The notes under the pieces were generated by a model. It saw only the letters and a list, made by a program, of their open reading frames with translations. It was not told the origin of the DNA and did not search any database. The position numbers and the translations under genes are program-made. Source: Acidobacteriota bacterium (GTDB lineage: Bacteria; Acidobacteriota; Thermoanaerobaculia; Multivoradales; JAHEKO01). Taken from it: a stretch of DNA of 55,894 nt. Shown piece by piece: positions 1 to 8,196 of this stretch. The stretch covers positions 1-55,894 of the forward strand of contig JADFQD010000007.1 in assembly GCA_022561975.1 (NCBI GenBank). Direction: 5' to 3'. Every line of letters starts with the position of its first letter. Position 1 is the stretch's first letter.

Positions 1-234
1 GCCGGCTGCATTGAATGCGCCGGAACCGGTTACCGGGGCCGCACCGCGATTCACGAACTGCTGAATATGTCTGACCGCATCACCGAGTTGATCCTCGATC
101 GGCGTCCTTCGTCCGAAATTACCCGAGCGGCGCGCGATGAAGGCATGGCGACCCTGCGCGAATCGGCCGTCGAAAGAGTGAAAGCAGGGATCACGACCTT
201 GCGCGAGATCGACAAAGCGACGTTTATCGACTAG
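1..234 (+). CDS. GspE/PilB-type secretion ATPase, C-terminal end only
   Basis: The window opens inside this gene and shows its last 77 codons, ending in TAG. The visible part begins at the second half of the zinc-binding motif (C-x2-C-x-GTGYRGR), followed by a helical C-terminal domain typical of the hexameric ATPases that power type II secretion or type IV pilus extension. The Walker A and B motifs would lie upstream of the window. A PilM-like gene starts 12 bases downstream, which is the usual order in pilus and secretion operons. A second, complete GspE/PilB gene lies at 33880-35643 on the other strand, so the genome carries at least two of these ATPases. Which system this one serves cannot be told from the fragment. 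Confidence 0.85.
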   Translation, partial: AGCIECAGTGYRGRTAIHELLNMSDRITELILDRRPSSEITRAARDEGMATLRESAVERVKAGITTLREIDKATFID

Positions 235-246
235 CCCAGCGCCGCC

Positions 247-1167
247 GTGAACGGAAAACGATCCATGCTGCTTAGCCGGCTCAAATATCTTGTGATGGAC
301 CCGCCACCGCTGCTGGTGTTCGAGATCACCGACCGGACGGTTTCGGGTGTTCGCCGTAATGCGAAGAATTTCGATGTCGAGGCCGTCTCGTCGCGTGAAC
401 TGCCCGAGGGCGTGCTGGACCCCTCCCCGGCCCGGCCCAACGTGATCAAGCCCGATCTGCTGGAACAGACGATCCGCTCGATTCTCGATGAGCTGGGCGC
501 GGTGCGGCGTCCCGACGTCGCGCTCATTCTGCCCGACTCCTCCGCCCGGCTCACCGTGCTGGACTTCGACCAGCTGCCCAGAGATCAGAAAGAGCGCATG
601 CGTCTCATTCGCTGGCGGCTCAAGAAGACGGTACCGTTCGATGTCGATCAAGCGAGCATCGCCTGCCAGGTTTGGCCCGCCGGAGAGCGGGTTGCGGCAC
701 TGGTGGCGGTAACGCCTCCGGAGGTCGTGCGCCAGTATGAGGCGCCGTTTGAGAACGCCGGGCTCTGGCCTGGGTTTGTTTCCCTTTCCATGGCCGAAAC
801 GCTGAACCTGCTGCCCAGCGGCAAGATGACTCTGCTGGCGAAACGGTCCGGTCGCTCGCTAAGCATGGCCGCCGTCGAAAAAGGCATCGTGAAAATGGTT
901 CGCTGGGTTGAGTTGACACCTGGCCAGGGCCGCGCCGCCGATTCCTGGGCCGACATCGCCGGTGATCTCTATCCCACGATGATGTACGTAAACGACAGTC
1001 TCGGAGTCCCGGTTACAAAGCTCGTTGTTTGCGGCTTTGATCTCTCGGCGGGCGAGGCCGAACGGATCCCGGCTGAATTCGGCTGCGCTGTCGAGCCGCT
1101 GCGTACGCCGCGCGGCCACGCCAGCAGCCAGGACGCCGGCATCTGGGGCTATCTGAGTGTACATTGA
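247..1167 (+). CDS. pilM: PilM/GspL-like actin-fold assembly protein
   Basis: This 306-residue protein resembles PilM, the cytoplasmic actin-like component that links the pilus ATPase to the inner-membrane alignment complex. Supporting features are the N-terminal beta-strand pattern around VFEITDRTVSGVRR, the middle region with ALILPDSSARLTVLDF and RLIRWRLKKTVPFD, which is characteristic of PilM-like sequences, and the absence of a membrane segment. The chosen start is GTG at 247; ATG at 265 in the same frame is an alternative. It follows the ATPase end by 12 bases and its stop lies 10 bases before the likely PilN-like start. A GspL cytoplasmic domain is the other possibility. Confidence 0.7.
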   Translation: MNGKRSMLLSRLKYLVMDPPPLLVFEITDRTVSGVRRNAKNFDVEAVSSRELPEGVLDPSPARPNVIKPDLLEQTIRSILDELGAVRRPDVALILPDSSARLTVLDFDQLPRDQKERMRLIRWRLKKTVPFDVDQASIACQVWPAGERVAALVAVTPPEVVRQYEAPFENAGLWPGFVSLSMAETLNLLPSGKMTLLAKRSGRSLSMAAVEKGIVKMVRWVELTPGQGRAADSWADIAGDLYPTMMYVNDSLGVPVTKLVVCGFDLSAGEAERIPAEFGCAVEPLRTPRGHASSQDAGIWGYLSVH

Positions 1168-1177
1168 GAGTAGGGCC

Positions 1178-1664
1178 GTGAATCTGAAACTCAATCTTGC
1201 CACCCATCCCTTTGGCCGGGCAAGACTCTTCTGGTTCCTTACCGGAACCGCCGCCGCCGTGCTGATCGTGGCCGCTATCGGCATGATGGTTTTCTATGCC
1301 CAGGACTATGAGATGGACCCGGAACTGGTCCAGCGAGAAAACGATTTTCGCGCCGAATTGCGAAAGCTGCAGCTCGAAGAGGCCCGTTATAGGAGCGCTC
1401 TGGCTGAGGACAAAAACGCTCAAGTGCTGGCCCGGTCGCTGTTTCTCAACCAATTGCTTGTTCGCAAGGGCATCTCCTGGACGCGAACGTTCGCTGATCT
1501 CGAAGAAATATTCCCCCCCAGGGTCCGCATGATCCAGGTGCGGCCCGAGCTGGATGCCGAAAACAAAGTACTGCTTGAAATGATCGTCGGGGCCGAGACG
1601 CGGCCCGATTTTATCGAGTTGCTGATCGCACTGGAGAAGTCCAGCGCGTTTGGCAACCCCGATG
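1178..1664 (+). pseudogene. pilN: PilN-like inner-membrane protein, cut off at its 3' end
   Basis: The preserved part (about 160 codons) has a short cytoplasmic N-terminus (NLKLNLATHPFGRARLF), one membrane segment (about 20 residues rich in A, V, I) and a periplasmic coiled-coil region, which is the PilN/GspL-C architecture. The likely start is GTG at 1178, preceded by GAGAGTAGG; an in-frame GTG at 1157 would overlap pilM. Around 1661-1674 the reading frame changes meaning. The PilN frame runs on into low-complexity nonsense while frame 1 becomes acetoacetyl-CoA synthetase. The protein therefore lacks its C-terminal end and its expected PilO partner does not follow. Either a deletion or an assembly chimera explains this. 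Confidence 0.6.
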
Positions 1665-2862
1665 TGCGAGGCTCTTCGCCGCCGACGGATACTTCTACAA
1701 CGGCCGGAACCACGACTCCCTCGCGCATGTCGATGCGATCCGCGGCGAGCTTCCCTCACTGGAGCGGGTCGTCATCGTCCCGTACACGCGCGGGGCGAAT
1801 GCGGGGGCTCTCCGCGCTGCCGTGACCTGGGATGAAGCGCTCGGGGAGGCGACGGTGGATCCGATCCGGTTTCGGCAGCTTCCCTTCGATCACCCGCTCT
1901 ACATCCTCTACTCCTCGGGCACCACGGGTGCACCCAAATGCATCGTTCACGGCGCCGGAGGCACCCTGATCCAGCACCTCAAAGAACACCGACTGCATAC
2001 GGACGTGAAGCCCGGCGACCGGGTCTTCTACTTCACTACCTGCGGTTGGATGATGTGGAACTGGTTGGTGTCAGGCCTGGCCTCCGAGGCGACCTTGATG
2101 CTGTACGACGGATCGCCATTCCATCCCGACGCGAATGCGCTGTTCGACTTCGCCGAGAAGGAGCGCATCACCGTATTCGGAACCTCCGCGAAATTCATCG
2201 ACGCCGTCTCCAAGGCGGGCCTCCAGCCCGCGGATTCCCACGACCTGTCGAGCCTACGAACGATTCTCTCGACGGGATCCCCCCTGGCACCCGAGAGCTT
2301 CGACTTTGTCTATGCGAAGATCAAGCGGGACGTCTGCCTGTCGTCGATCTCCGGCGGCACCGACATCATCTCGTGCTTCGTCGTCGGAAATCCCATCGGA
2401 CCGGTCTGGTCCGGAGAGATCCAGGCCCGGGGCCTCGGCATGCGGGTCGAGGTGTTCGACGACGGCGGCAGGTCCGTGCGCGGCGTCAAGGGAGAACTCG
2501 TCTGCACCGCTCCCTTTCCGTCCATGCCGATCGGATTCTGGAACGACCCCGACGGTCGGAGGTATCACGCAGCCTACTTCGAGAAATACCCTGGGGTGTG
2601 GTCCCACGGCGATTTCGCCGAGCTGACTTCCCACGAGGGAATGGTCATCCACGGCCGCTCCGACGCCGTCCTGAATCCCGGTGGAATCCGGATCGGTACC
2701 GCTGAAATCTATCGACAGGTGGAGCAGATCGACCAGGTGCTCGAGAGCCTGGCGATCGGCCAGGACTGGCGGGGAGACGTGCGGATCGTGCTCTTCGTGC
2801 GGCTCCGCGATGGAATCCAGCTGGACGACGCACTCCGCAAGGCCATTGCGGATCGGAATCGG
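1665..2862 (+). pseudogene. Acetoacetyl-CoA synthetase, internal fragment
   Basis: About 400 residues of an adenylate-forming acyl-CoA ligase of the acetoacetyl-CoA synthetase type are read in frame 1. Coding identity begins at LFAADGYFYNGR near 1672, well inside the normal protein, so the N-terminal third is missing. The AMP-binding loop [10 protein letters not shown], the segment [10 protein letters not shown], the A5-like ISGGTD and the A8-like [14 protein letters not shown] are all present. The end is also missing: after ALRKAIADR the frame enters antisense of coxL, so the C-terminal catalytic lysine region is lost. There is no start codon with a ribosome site. The internal GTG at 1822 gives only an artificial ORF. 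The fragment cannot encode an active enzyme. Confidence 0.85.
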
Positions 2863-3531
2863 CGCCTGGGTGGTATCCCACATCGTCAACCGCTGTTCTC
2901 GTCCGTCCCAGTCGGCCACCACACCGCGGTTCTCCATCGCTGCCGCGAGGCCGTGGTTATAGGTGAAGCGCCGGGACAGAACCAGGTCGGCTTGCGCTCG
3001 TGCCGTTTCGTAGTCCCCTTTCTCTTGGGCGACCCACGCCGCCTCGTTCGAATCGAGATCGTCGTGCACCAGTGGCGCGCCTTCTTCGAGCGCGGCCTCG
3101 AGATCGACGACCGCGTCGAGCGGCTCATAGCTCACGAAGATCTCGGCAACGGCATCCTCGGCGATGTAGCGACTTTCGGCCACCACCATGACCACCGGCT
3201 CGCCGACGTGGCGGACCTTGTCTTTTGCGAGCGGCACTTGGGTGCGCTGATTGAACCGGATTCCCTCGATCGGCGGCGGCGCCACCAGCAGTGGTCCCGG
3301 CTGCCAGTAGTCTCCCAGATCCTCGGCCGTGTAGACCGCAATCACGCCCTCACGCGCGAGCGCGCTCTCGGTGTCGATGGCTCCGAGTCGAGCATGGGCG
3401 AACGGACTGCGGACAAAGGCCACGTGCACCATGTCCTTGAGCTCGACGTCGTCGACGAAGAGCGCGCGGCCGGTCAGAAGCTGCGGATCTTCGTTGCGCG
3501 TGATCCGTTGGCCGAAGGTTCGGGTCGACAT
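2838..3531 (-). pseudogene. CoxL/xanthine dehydrogenase-type molybdopterin large subunit, N-terminal fragment
   Basis: Only the first roughly 230 residues of the large subunit of an aerobic CO dehydrogenase/xanthine oxidase family enzyme are present. They begin at the family-typical TRTFGQRITRNEDPQLLTG and include FVRSPFAHARL, HVGEPVVMVVAES and the segment WDTTQAPIPIRNGLA. Beyond position 2838 the frame is antisense acetoacetyl-CoA synthetase, so the molybdopterin-binding domains are missing. The start at 3531 lies 17 bases after the stop of the M49-like gene on the same strand. The missing remainder matters because the coxM and coxS genes at 18498-19872 have no large-subunit partner in the window. 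Confidence 0.8.
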
Positions 3532-3548
3532 GAGCTCGAGAACCCCTT

Positions 3549-5255
3549 CTAGCTCGGCGGCGAGAGTTCGTCGGCCTGCGAGTAGATCGGCCGAATGTCC
3601 ACCGGAACACCTTCGAGGCGGGCGACCGCAGTAACCAGCGCCTCGGAAGCCACGCCATAGGTATCGAGAAATTCCTTGGTGCCGTCGTAGTCGCCGTTCG
3701 CCTGCAGCATGAGCATGGTGTTGAGAAGATCCCGGATCCCTCGTGGAAACTTCGCCGACACCGCGCGGAAGCGGCCCTCGTCATCGACCTCGAGCGCTCC
3801 CTTCTCCAGCAGGAAGTTGAACTGAGCGACCACGCCGCGGCCATGAGCCTCGCTGAGTCCGAACCGCGCCGAGCGGAAGAGCCCCGCGACATAGGACGGC
3901 TCGAGCGTGGTTCTGAATTCCGCGGCAATCTCGCCTTTCTCGATCAAGGCCAGGATGTTGTAGATCCCCATGACGTCGGCCTTGGCTTCCTCGAGAGTCG
4001 AATAGAGTTCCTTGAGCTCCAGGCGAACCTCGGTCTCCCGGCCGTTCACGGTGATCCTGCCCGGCCCCAGGCCATGGCTCAGCTCGTGGTGCAGGCTCTC
4101 GGCGAAAAAGGCGTCGAACGAGACCTCGCCGACTTGCTCCGAAGCAATCACCCGCTCGGCGATCGGCACCAGAATCTTCTCGAATTTGGCTCGCAGGACA
4201 TTCCTCAGCATGACCTTCTTCGAACCCTTGGTTTCGCGGACCCTCTCGTCATTGGGCAAATTAAAAGCGAGCGTCTGCACGCCGGCTTTCGAATCCCCAC
4301 CCACGTAAACCTCATCGACGACCCGCATCGGACTCTCGGTGCCGCGCTCGTTCTTGAGCTCGTCCGGAATTGGGAGATTGCTCTCGAGCCAGGGCAGCAA
4401 GCTCTTGAAACGGTCGAGCTTGGCCGATTCCTCGGGCAAATTGACCGTAACGAAAACCTCGAACGCGGCTTTGTATCCGAACAGGCCGTCCTCGTAGGTT
4501 TCATAGGGCCCGATCGTGACTTCGACCGGCGATTCGAGATCCATCCAATGCATGTCGCTTTGGTAGTAGTCATCCGAGAAGAAGGCGTCGGCGCGCGAGT
4601 CGAGGAAGACCCGGAGCGACTCGTTCTCGGTGAGCTCAGCCGCCCGCCGCAGATGATCCGCCGCCCGTTCCAGAGGCTCCTTGAAGGCCTGTGAATAGGG
4701 AACCGCCACCAGCGCGTCGCCGTCGCGACGCACCAGGGTGAAAAGACCGGTCAAAGCCTCACGATCCTCGGGATGCTCTTCGAGCCAGGCCTCGAACTCC
4801 TCCTTGGTCATGTCTTCGGGATAGTAGCCGGCTCCTTCGGGGTGCTCGGCATCACCAATGAAGGGCTCGTTTTCGGCCAGGCGATCCCAGGGGCCGAAGT
4901 TGATGTCGAAGAAAGTACGCAGATCCTCGCTCGCTTCCGCGAGGTCGGCGCGCATGCCCGCGTTGCCGGCCCAGACCTGGGCGAGAAAGATCTCGTCCAT
5001 GATGCGCCCCGCTCGAATGATCTCCTTCAGAGCTTCGATCTCAGCTTCGGGAACGCCGGAAAGATCCGCGGACAGTTCGGTGGGTGCGTATTGCGCCAGG
5101 CGCGTGGAGATGTCGTCGGCAACCGGGAGTCCGCCGACCCTTTCGTGCTGGCTTTCTTCGGCTTGCTGTCCGGACGGCGCGCACGCGGTTGTCTGAACCA
5201 GCAGGGCCAGCAGAGCGATCGGAGCCAGGCCCAGCGATGCCCGTAGATTCTTCAT
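3549..5255 (-). CDS. Dipeptidyl-peptidase III (M49)-like zinc hydrolase, exported
   Basis: This 568-residue protein starts at ATG 5255, chosen because AGGAG lies 9 bases upstream; an ATG two codons earlier is too close to that site. A hydrophobic signal segment (LAPIALLALLVQ) is followed by TTAC, a weak lipobox, so it may be a lipoprotein. The zinc motif HELSH lies at residues 390-394 and the third-ligand helix LEEAKADVMG about 30 residues later, the arrangement seen in bacterial relatives of dipeptidyl peptidase III. The classical family motif is HExxGH; this one has the shorter HExxH spacing. Related proteins are often annotated as M49-like Zn-dependent hydrolases of unknown substrate. It is divergent from a second small metallopeptidase gene at 5377. 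Confidence 0.75.
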   Translation of the reverse strand: MKNLRASLGLAPIALLALLVQTTACAPSGQQAEESQHERVGGLPVADDISTRLAQYAPTELSADLSGVPEAEIEALKEIIRAGRIMDEIFLAQVWAGNAGMRADLAEASEDLRTFFDINFGPWDRLAENEPFIGDAEHPEGAGYYPEDMTKEEFEAWLEEHPEDREALTGLFTLVRRDGDALVAVPYSQAFKEPLERAADHLRRAAELTENESLRVFLDSRADAFFSDDYYQSDMHWMDLESPVEVTIGPYETYEDGLFGYKAAFEVFVTVNLPEESAKLDRFKSLLPWLESNLPIPDELKNERGTESPMRVVDEVYVGGDSKAGVQTLAFNLPNDERVRETKGSKKVMLRNVLRAKFEKILVPIAERVIASEQVGEVSFDAFFAESLHHELSHGLGPGRITVNGRETEVRLELKELYSTLEEAKADVMGIYNILALIEKGEIAAEFRTTLEPSYVAGLFRSARFGLSEAHGRGVVAQFNFLLEKGALEVDDEGRFRAVSAKFPRGIRDLLNTMLMLQANGDYDGTKEFLDTYGVASEALVTAVARLEGVPVDIRPIYSQADELSPPS

Positions 5256-5302
5256 TCTCATGCTCTCCTTTGAACTTCCTACTCTTCCACACTCCTCACA
5301 CG

Positions 5303-5322
5303 AAATGTAGGGGACAGCCGCC
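5303..5322 (+). repeat. GGGGACAG-type repeat, left copy
   Basis: The sequence AAATGTAGGGGACAGCCGCC sits between the divergent M49-like and DUF1025 genes. An imperfect inverted copy occurs at 5828-5850, where the complement reads ATTTGTCAGGGGACGGC. The shared core is TGT, an optional base, then AGGGGACRGC. Such short GGGGAC repeats often form dispersed families in related genomes, but only this pair is seen here, so calling it a REP-type element is a guess. Confidence 0.35.
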
Positions 5323-5376
5323 TCTCTTATCGAGAGACAGGGCGCTCCTTGCCACCTTTGCCGTAGAGTCACCGGC

Positions 5377-5745
5377 GTGCTGCGAATGGGCGTTCGAGAA
5401 TTCGAGAAAACGGTGCGTCAGGCTCTCGAGAGGATCCCCGACGACCTCCAGGCCGCGATCGAAAACGTCGCGGTGACGGTCGAGGACCGGCCCCGCGTCG
5501 AGGACCTGCTCTCGGTGGGGCTGAATCCGAAAACCGACACCCTCCTCGGCCTCTATCAAGGGGTGCCACTGCCCGAGCGCGGCCCCTCGACCTACGGCCT
5601 CGATCTTCCCGACCGCATCGTCGTCTACCGCCGGCCGCTGCTCGAGATCTGCTCCAGCCGCCGCGAGCTTCTCGACGAGATCCGCGACACCGTGATCCAC
5701 GAACTCGGTCACTACTTCGGCCTGCCCGAAGACGAGCTGCCCTAG
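5377..5745 (+). CDS. Minimal zincin metallopeptidase (DUF1025 family)
   Basis: This 122-residue protein is a small zinc metallopeptidase-like protein. The motif IHELGHYFGLPEDEL near its C-terminus supplies the two histidines and the glutamate of HExxH, with a third acidic residue close behind, as is typical of the compact zincins of the DUF1025 family. There is no signal peptide, so it should be cytoplasmic. GTG at 5377 is the first start; ATG at 5386 is equally possible, and no strong ribosome site decides between them. It is transcribed away from the M49-like gene. Family members have no well-established substrate. Confidence 0.8.
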   Translation: MLRMGVREFEKTVRQALERIPDDLQAAIENVAVTVEDRPRVEDLLSVGLNPKTDTLLGLYQGVPLPERGPSTYGLDLPDRIVVYRRPLLEICSSRRELLDEIRDTVIHELGHYFGLPEDELP

Positions 5746-5827
5746 TTGATCAGCAGCCGGTGGTGAAACGTCGAGACCACAGCACGGCACTGGATTAGGG
5801 GCCGGGGACCCGTGCGATCGATTGTCC

Positions 5828-5850
5828 GGCGGAGCCGTCCCCTGACAAAT
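5828..5850 (-). repeat. GGGGAC-type repeat, right inverted copy
   Basis: On the minus strand this reads ATTTGTCAGGGGACGGC followed by TCCGCC, an imperfect inverted match to 5303-5322. Together the two copies bracket the DUF1025 gene. The gap 5746-5979 otherwise shows only the ribosome site of the next gene. Confidence 0.35.
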
Positions 5851-5979
5851 AGACGGAACTATCCCTCCATGTTAAGTTAATGTTTCGTCCGCTAGCTCCA
5901 AACCGGCGCGGCCTCCGCAAGAAGCCACGCGATCAGTCCTCGCCGGTCGTCTACCACAACTCGTCCAAAGGAGATTCTC

Positions 5980-6666
5980 ATGAAACGCAAGAAGCTTGTC
6001 ATTGCCACTCTCGTCCTGCTGGTCGTCGGCCTCGGCGCCCTGCTCGCCGCGCGGGAAGAGGCGGATAACACCTATCGGATCACGGCGACCGCGATCGAAG
6101 CGTGCTCGTGTCCGCTGTTTTGCTCCTGCTACTACAACACCGAACCGAGCGGCGGCCACATGTGCGAGTTCAACATGGCGCAGAAGTTCGCGCCTGGAAG
6201 CCATTGGGGCTCGGTCGACCTCTCCGATGTCGTCGTCTGGATCTCGGGAGACCTCGGCGACCACTTCGGCGACGGAACCACCGAGTGGGCCACGATCACC
6301 TTCGAGACCTCCACCAGCCCCGAGCAACGCGAAGCGATCGGTGGCTGGCTGGGCAAGATGTTCCCGGTTGAGTGGGCCTCGATGGAAACCCGCGAAGACG
6401 AGATCACCTGGGAGGATGGAGACTCCATGGCCAAAGCCACGCTCGGTAGCGGTCTCGCCGACATCCAGCTGACCAAGGTGATCGATGCCGACGGCCAGCA
6501 AGCGGTGGTGAAGAACACCGCCTATTGGGCGGCGAACAGCACCGAGAGTTTCCTTCTCGCGCGCTCGACCCACCATTTCGACGGTGAGGACCATGCATTC
6601 TCGTACGAGGGCCGCAACGGCTTCATGGTGACCACCATGATCGAGGGCAGTCTGGACCAGGAGTAG
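5980..6666 (+). CDS. DUF1326 domain protein with membrane anchor
   Basis: This 228-residue protein begins at ATG 5980, preceded by AAAGGAG at a normal distance. An N-terminal hydrophobic stretch (LVIATLVLLVVGLGALLA) acts as a signal anchor or uncleaved signal. Directly after it comes the cysteine cluster CSCPLFCSC that defines DUF1326, with a further cysteine and histidine in GHMCEF. The rest is a beta-rich domain of about 190 residues. The function of DUF1326 proteins is unknown; the cysteine cluster could bind a metal. It lies upstream of a metal-uptake locus, so a role in metal handling is a reasonable inference but not shown. Confidence 0.75.
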   Translation: MKRKKLVIATLVLLVVGLGALLAAREEADNTYRITATAIEACSCPLFCSCYYNTEPSGGHMCEFNMAQKFAPGSHWGSVDLSDVVVWISGDLGDHFGDGTTEWATITFETSTSPEQREAIGGWLGKMFPVEWASMETREDEITWEDGDSMAKATLGSGLADIQLTKVIDADGQQAVVKNTAYWAANSTESFLLARSTHHFDGEDHAFSYEGRNGFMVTTMIEGSLDQE

Positions 6667-6733
6667 GCCCAGAAGAATTAGGGGGCGAGGCCGCTTGCCC
6701 TCTCGCGACGGACCGGTCTAGGATGCAGGCCAC

Positions 6734-7096
6734 ATGAGGGCTCGCAGGTCATTCTGGAGCGTGCGCCCGATGCACCTCGTCGTACTCGCTGCCTGCACGC
6801 TGGTATTCACAGCACAGAGTGTCAGCGAGTTCGGTCATGCCCTGTCGCACGCGCCGCCCGGCGCTACGATCCACGACGAGGCCACGCACCCCGACGCGGC
6901 CTCCCACCTGGATCAAGAGGAGCACCGGGACCTCGACGAGTGTGTTGCCTGCATCCACACCAGCAAGAGGTTCGCCAGTCTCCAAGGGTCCTCCAGCACC
7001 CTCGCCGGCTCCGACTCGATCGCGCCGGTGGTCGTCCTGGCCGCGGCACATAACGCAGCACGGGTTTCCGGTCCCCCTCGCGCACCGCCCGCCTGA
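6734..7096 (+). CDS. Small exported histidine-rich CxxC protein
   Basis: This 120-residue protein has an N-terminal hydrophobic segment (MHLVVLAACTLVFTAQS), then a histidine-rich region (HALSHAPP, H-D-E-A-T-H, H-L-D-Q-E-E-H) and a CVACIH motif. It resembles the small DUF2946-like proteins found next to metal transporters, whose histidines and CxxC could bind zinc or another divalent metal. The family assignment is loose because identity is confined to composition and motif spacing. The start at 6734 has no strong ribosome site; ATG at 6770 is an alternative and would give a shorter signal segment. It is followed after about 100 bases by the metal-binding lipoprotein-like gene, so co-regulation is likely. 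Confidence 0.55.
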   Translation: MRARRSFWSVRPMHLVVLAACTLVFTAQSVSEFGHALSHAPPGATIHDEATHPDAASHLDQEEHRDLDECVACIHTSKRFASLQGSSSTLAGSDSIAPVVVLAAAHNAARVSGPPRAPPA

Positions 7097-7194
7097 CCTC
7101 CTGAGGTCACAAGAACGAGCCCACGCCTGTTTCGACAGGCGTGATCTTCCGCGCTCCGGCCTCGGCGCGAGGGTGCGCAATCCGGGAGGTCCCC

Positions 7195-8196
7195 ATGTTG
7201 TTACATCGCTTTCCCCAAAACGTCGTTGCTCTTGCATCGATGCTGTTCCTGCAAACGCTCTTCGTCCTTCGCCGCCTCGGCAACCCGACGCTGCTTCTCC
7301 TGCCGGTGCTGGTGCTCGCGGTCGAGCCCCTGCGAGCGGAGCTCAACGTGGTGGCCACGACCACCGATCTCGGATCGATCGCCCGGGAGATCGCCGGAGA
7401 TCTCGCCAAGGTGACGTCGATCGCCAAGGGGTACCAGGATCCTCATTTTATCGACGCCAAACCCTCCTACCTGGTCAGGTTGCAACGAGCCGATCTGTTC
7501 GTCCTGGTCGGGATGGACCTCGAAAGGGGTTGGGCTCCCAACCTGCTGATGAACTCGCGGAACGCCAAGATCCAGAGGGGAGGGGCCGGCTATGTCGACG
7601 CCTCCGAAGGTGTCGACAAGCTCCAGATTCCCGTCGCGGCCGACCGGACCATGGGCGACATCCATCCGTACGGCAACCCCCACTACTGGCTCGACCCTGC
7701 CAACGGGCGGATCATCGCCGCCAACATCGCTGCCGGCCTCATACGGGTGGACCCCGCTCACGCCCAGGAGTACGAGGCCAACTTGAGAGCCTTTCTGGCG
7801 AGGCTCGAGGCCGCCCTCGCGCGTTGGGCGGAAGACGCCGCCGCCCTCGAGGGCCTTGCCGTCGTCGCGTACCACGATTCCTGGCCGTACTTCGAACAGC
7901 GCTTCGGATTCGAGGCCGTGGCCTTCGTCGAACCGAAGCCCGGGATTCCCCCGTCGGGCCGATACATCGCCGCGCTGGTGGAAGAGATGAAGTCGCGGCG
8001 GATAAGCATCATCCTGATGACCTCTTTCTACAGCTCCAAGACGGCACGCCTGATCGCCAGGCAATCCGGTGCCACGCTCGTCACTCTCGGCCAGTCGGTC
8101 GACGGCATCGACGGCGCCGATGACTACTTCTCTCTGTTCGACACCAACCTCTCCCTGTTGCTCCAGGCCGCCCGCGAAGGGCAAGGGGGGCGGTGA
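7195..8196 (+). CDS. ZnuA-like metal ABC transporter solute-binding protein
   Basis: This 333-residue protein of the cluster A-I (ZnuA/TroA) family captures a divalent metal in the periplasm. ATG at 7195 is chosen because GGGAGGT sits 5 bases upstream; the reading frame is open further upstream but without a ribosome site. After a hydrophobic leader the mature part begins near ELNVVATTTDLGSIAREIAG. Family ligand positions are visible as H in DPHFID, H in NPHYWLD, and H in AYHDSWPYF, with the C-terminal acidic residue expected in SVDGIDGADDY. The typical histidine-rich charged loop of zinc-specific ZnuA is absent, so manganese or iron are also possible. Its stop overlaps the start of the permease gene. 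Confidence 0.85.
   Translation: MLLHRFPQNVVALASMLFLQTLFVLRRLGNPTLLLLPVLVLAVEPLRAELNVVATTTDLGSIAREIAGDLAKVTSIAKGYQDPHFIDAKPSYLVRLQRADLFVLVGMDLERGWAPNLLMNSRNAKIQRGGAGYVDASEGVDKLQIPVAADRTMGDIHPYGNPHYWLDPANGRIIAANIAAGLIRVDPAHAQEYEANLRAFLARLEAALARWAEDAAALEGLAVVAYHDSWPYFEQRFGFEAVAFVEPKPGIPPSGRYIAALVEEMKSRRISIILMTSFYSSKTARLIARQSGATLVTLGQSVDGIDGADDYFSLFDTNLSLLLQAAREGQGGR

Noticed and set aside
2254-3531. A single 425-residue minus-strand protein
   Set aside because: Only the first about 230 residues are CoxL-like. The rest is antisense of acetoacetyl-CoA synthetase and has no family resemblance.
1822-3552. A 576-residue plus-strand enzyme starting at GTG 1822
   Set aside because: Adenylate-forming coding begins before 1822 and ends near 2862; the remainder is antisense of coxL.
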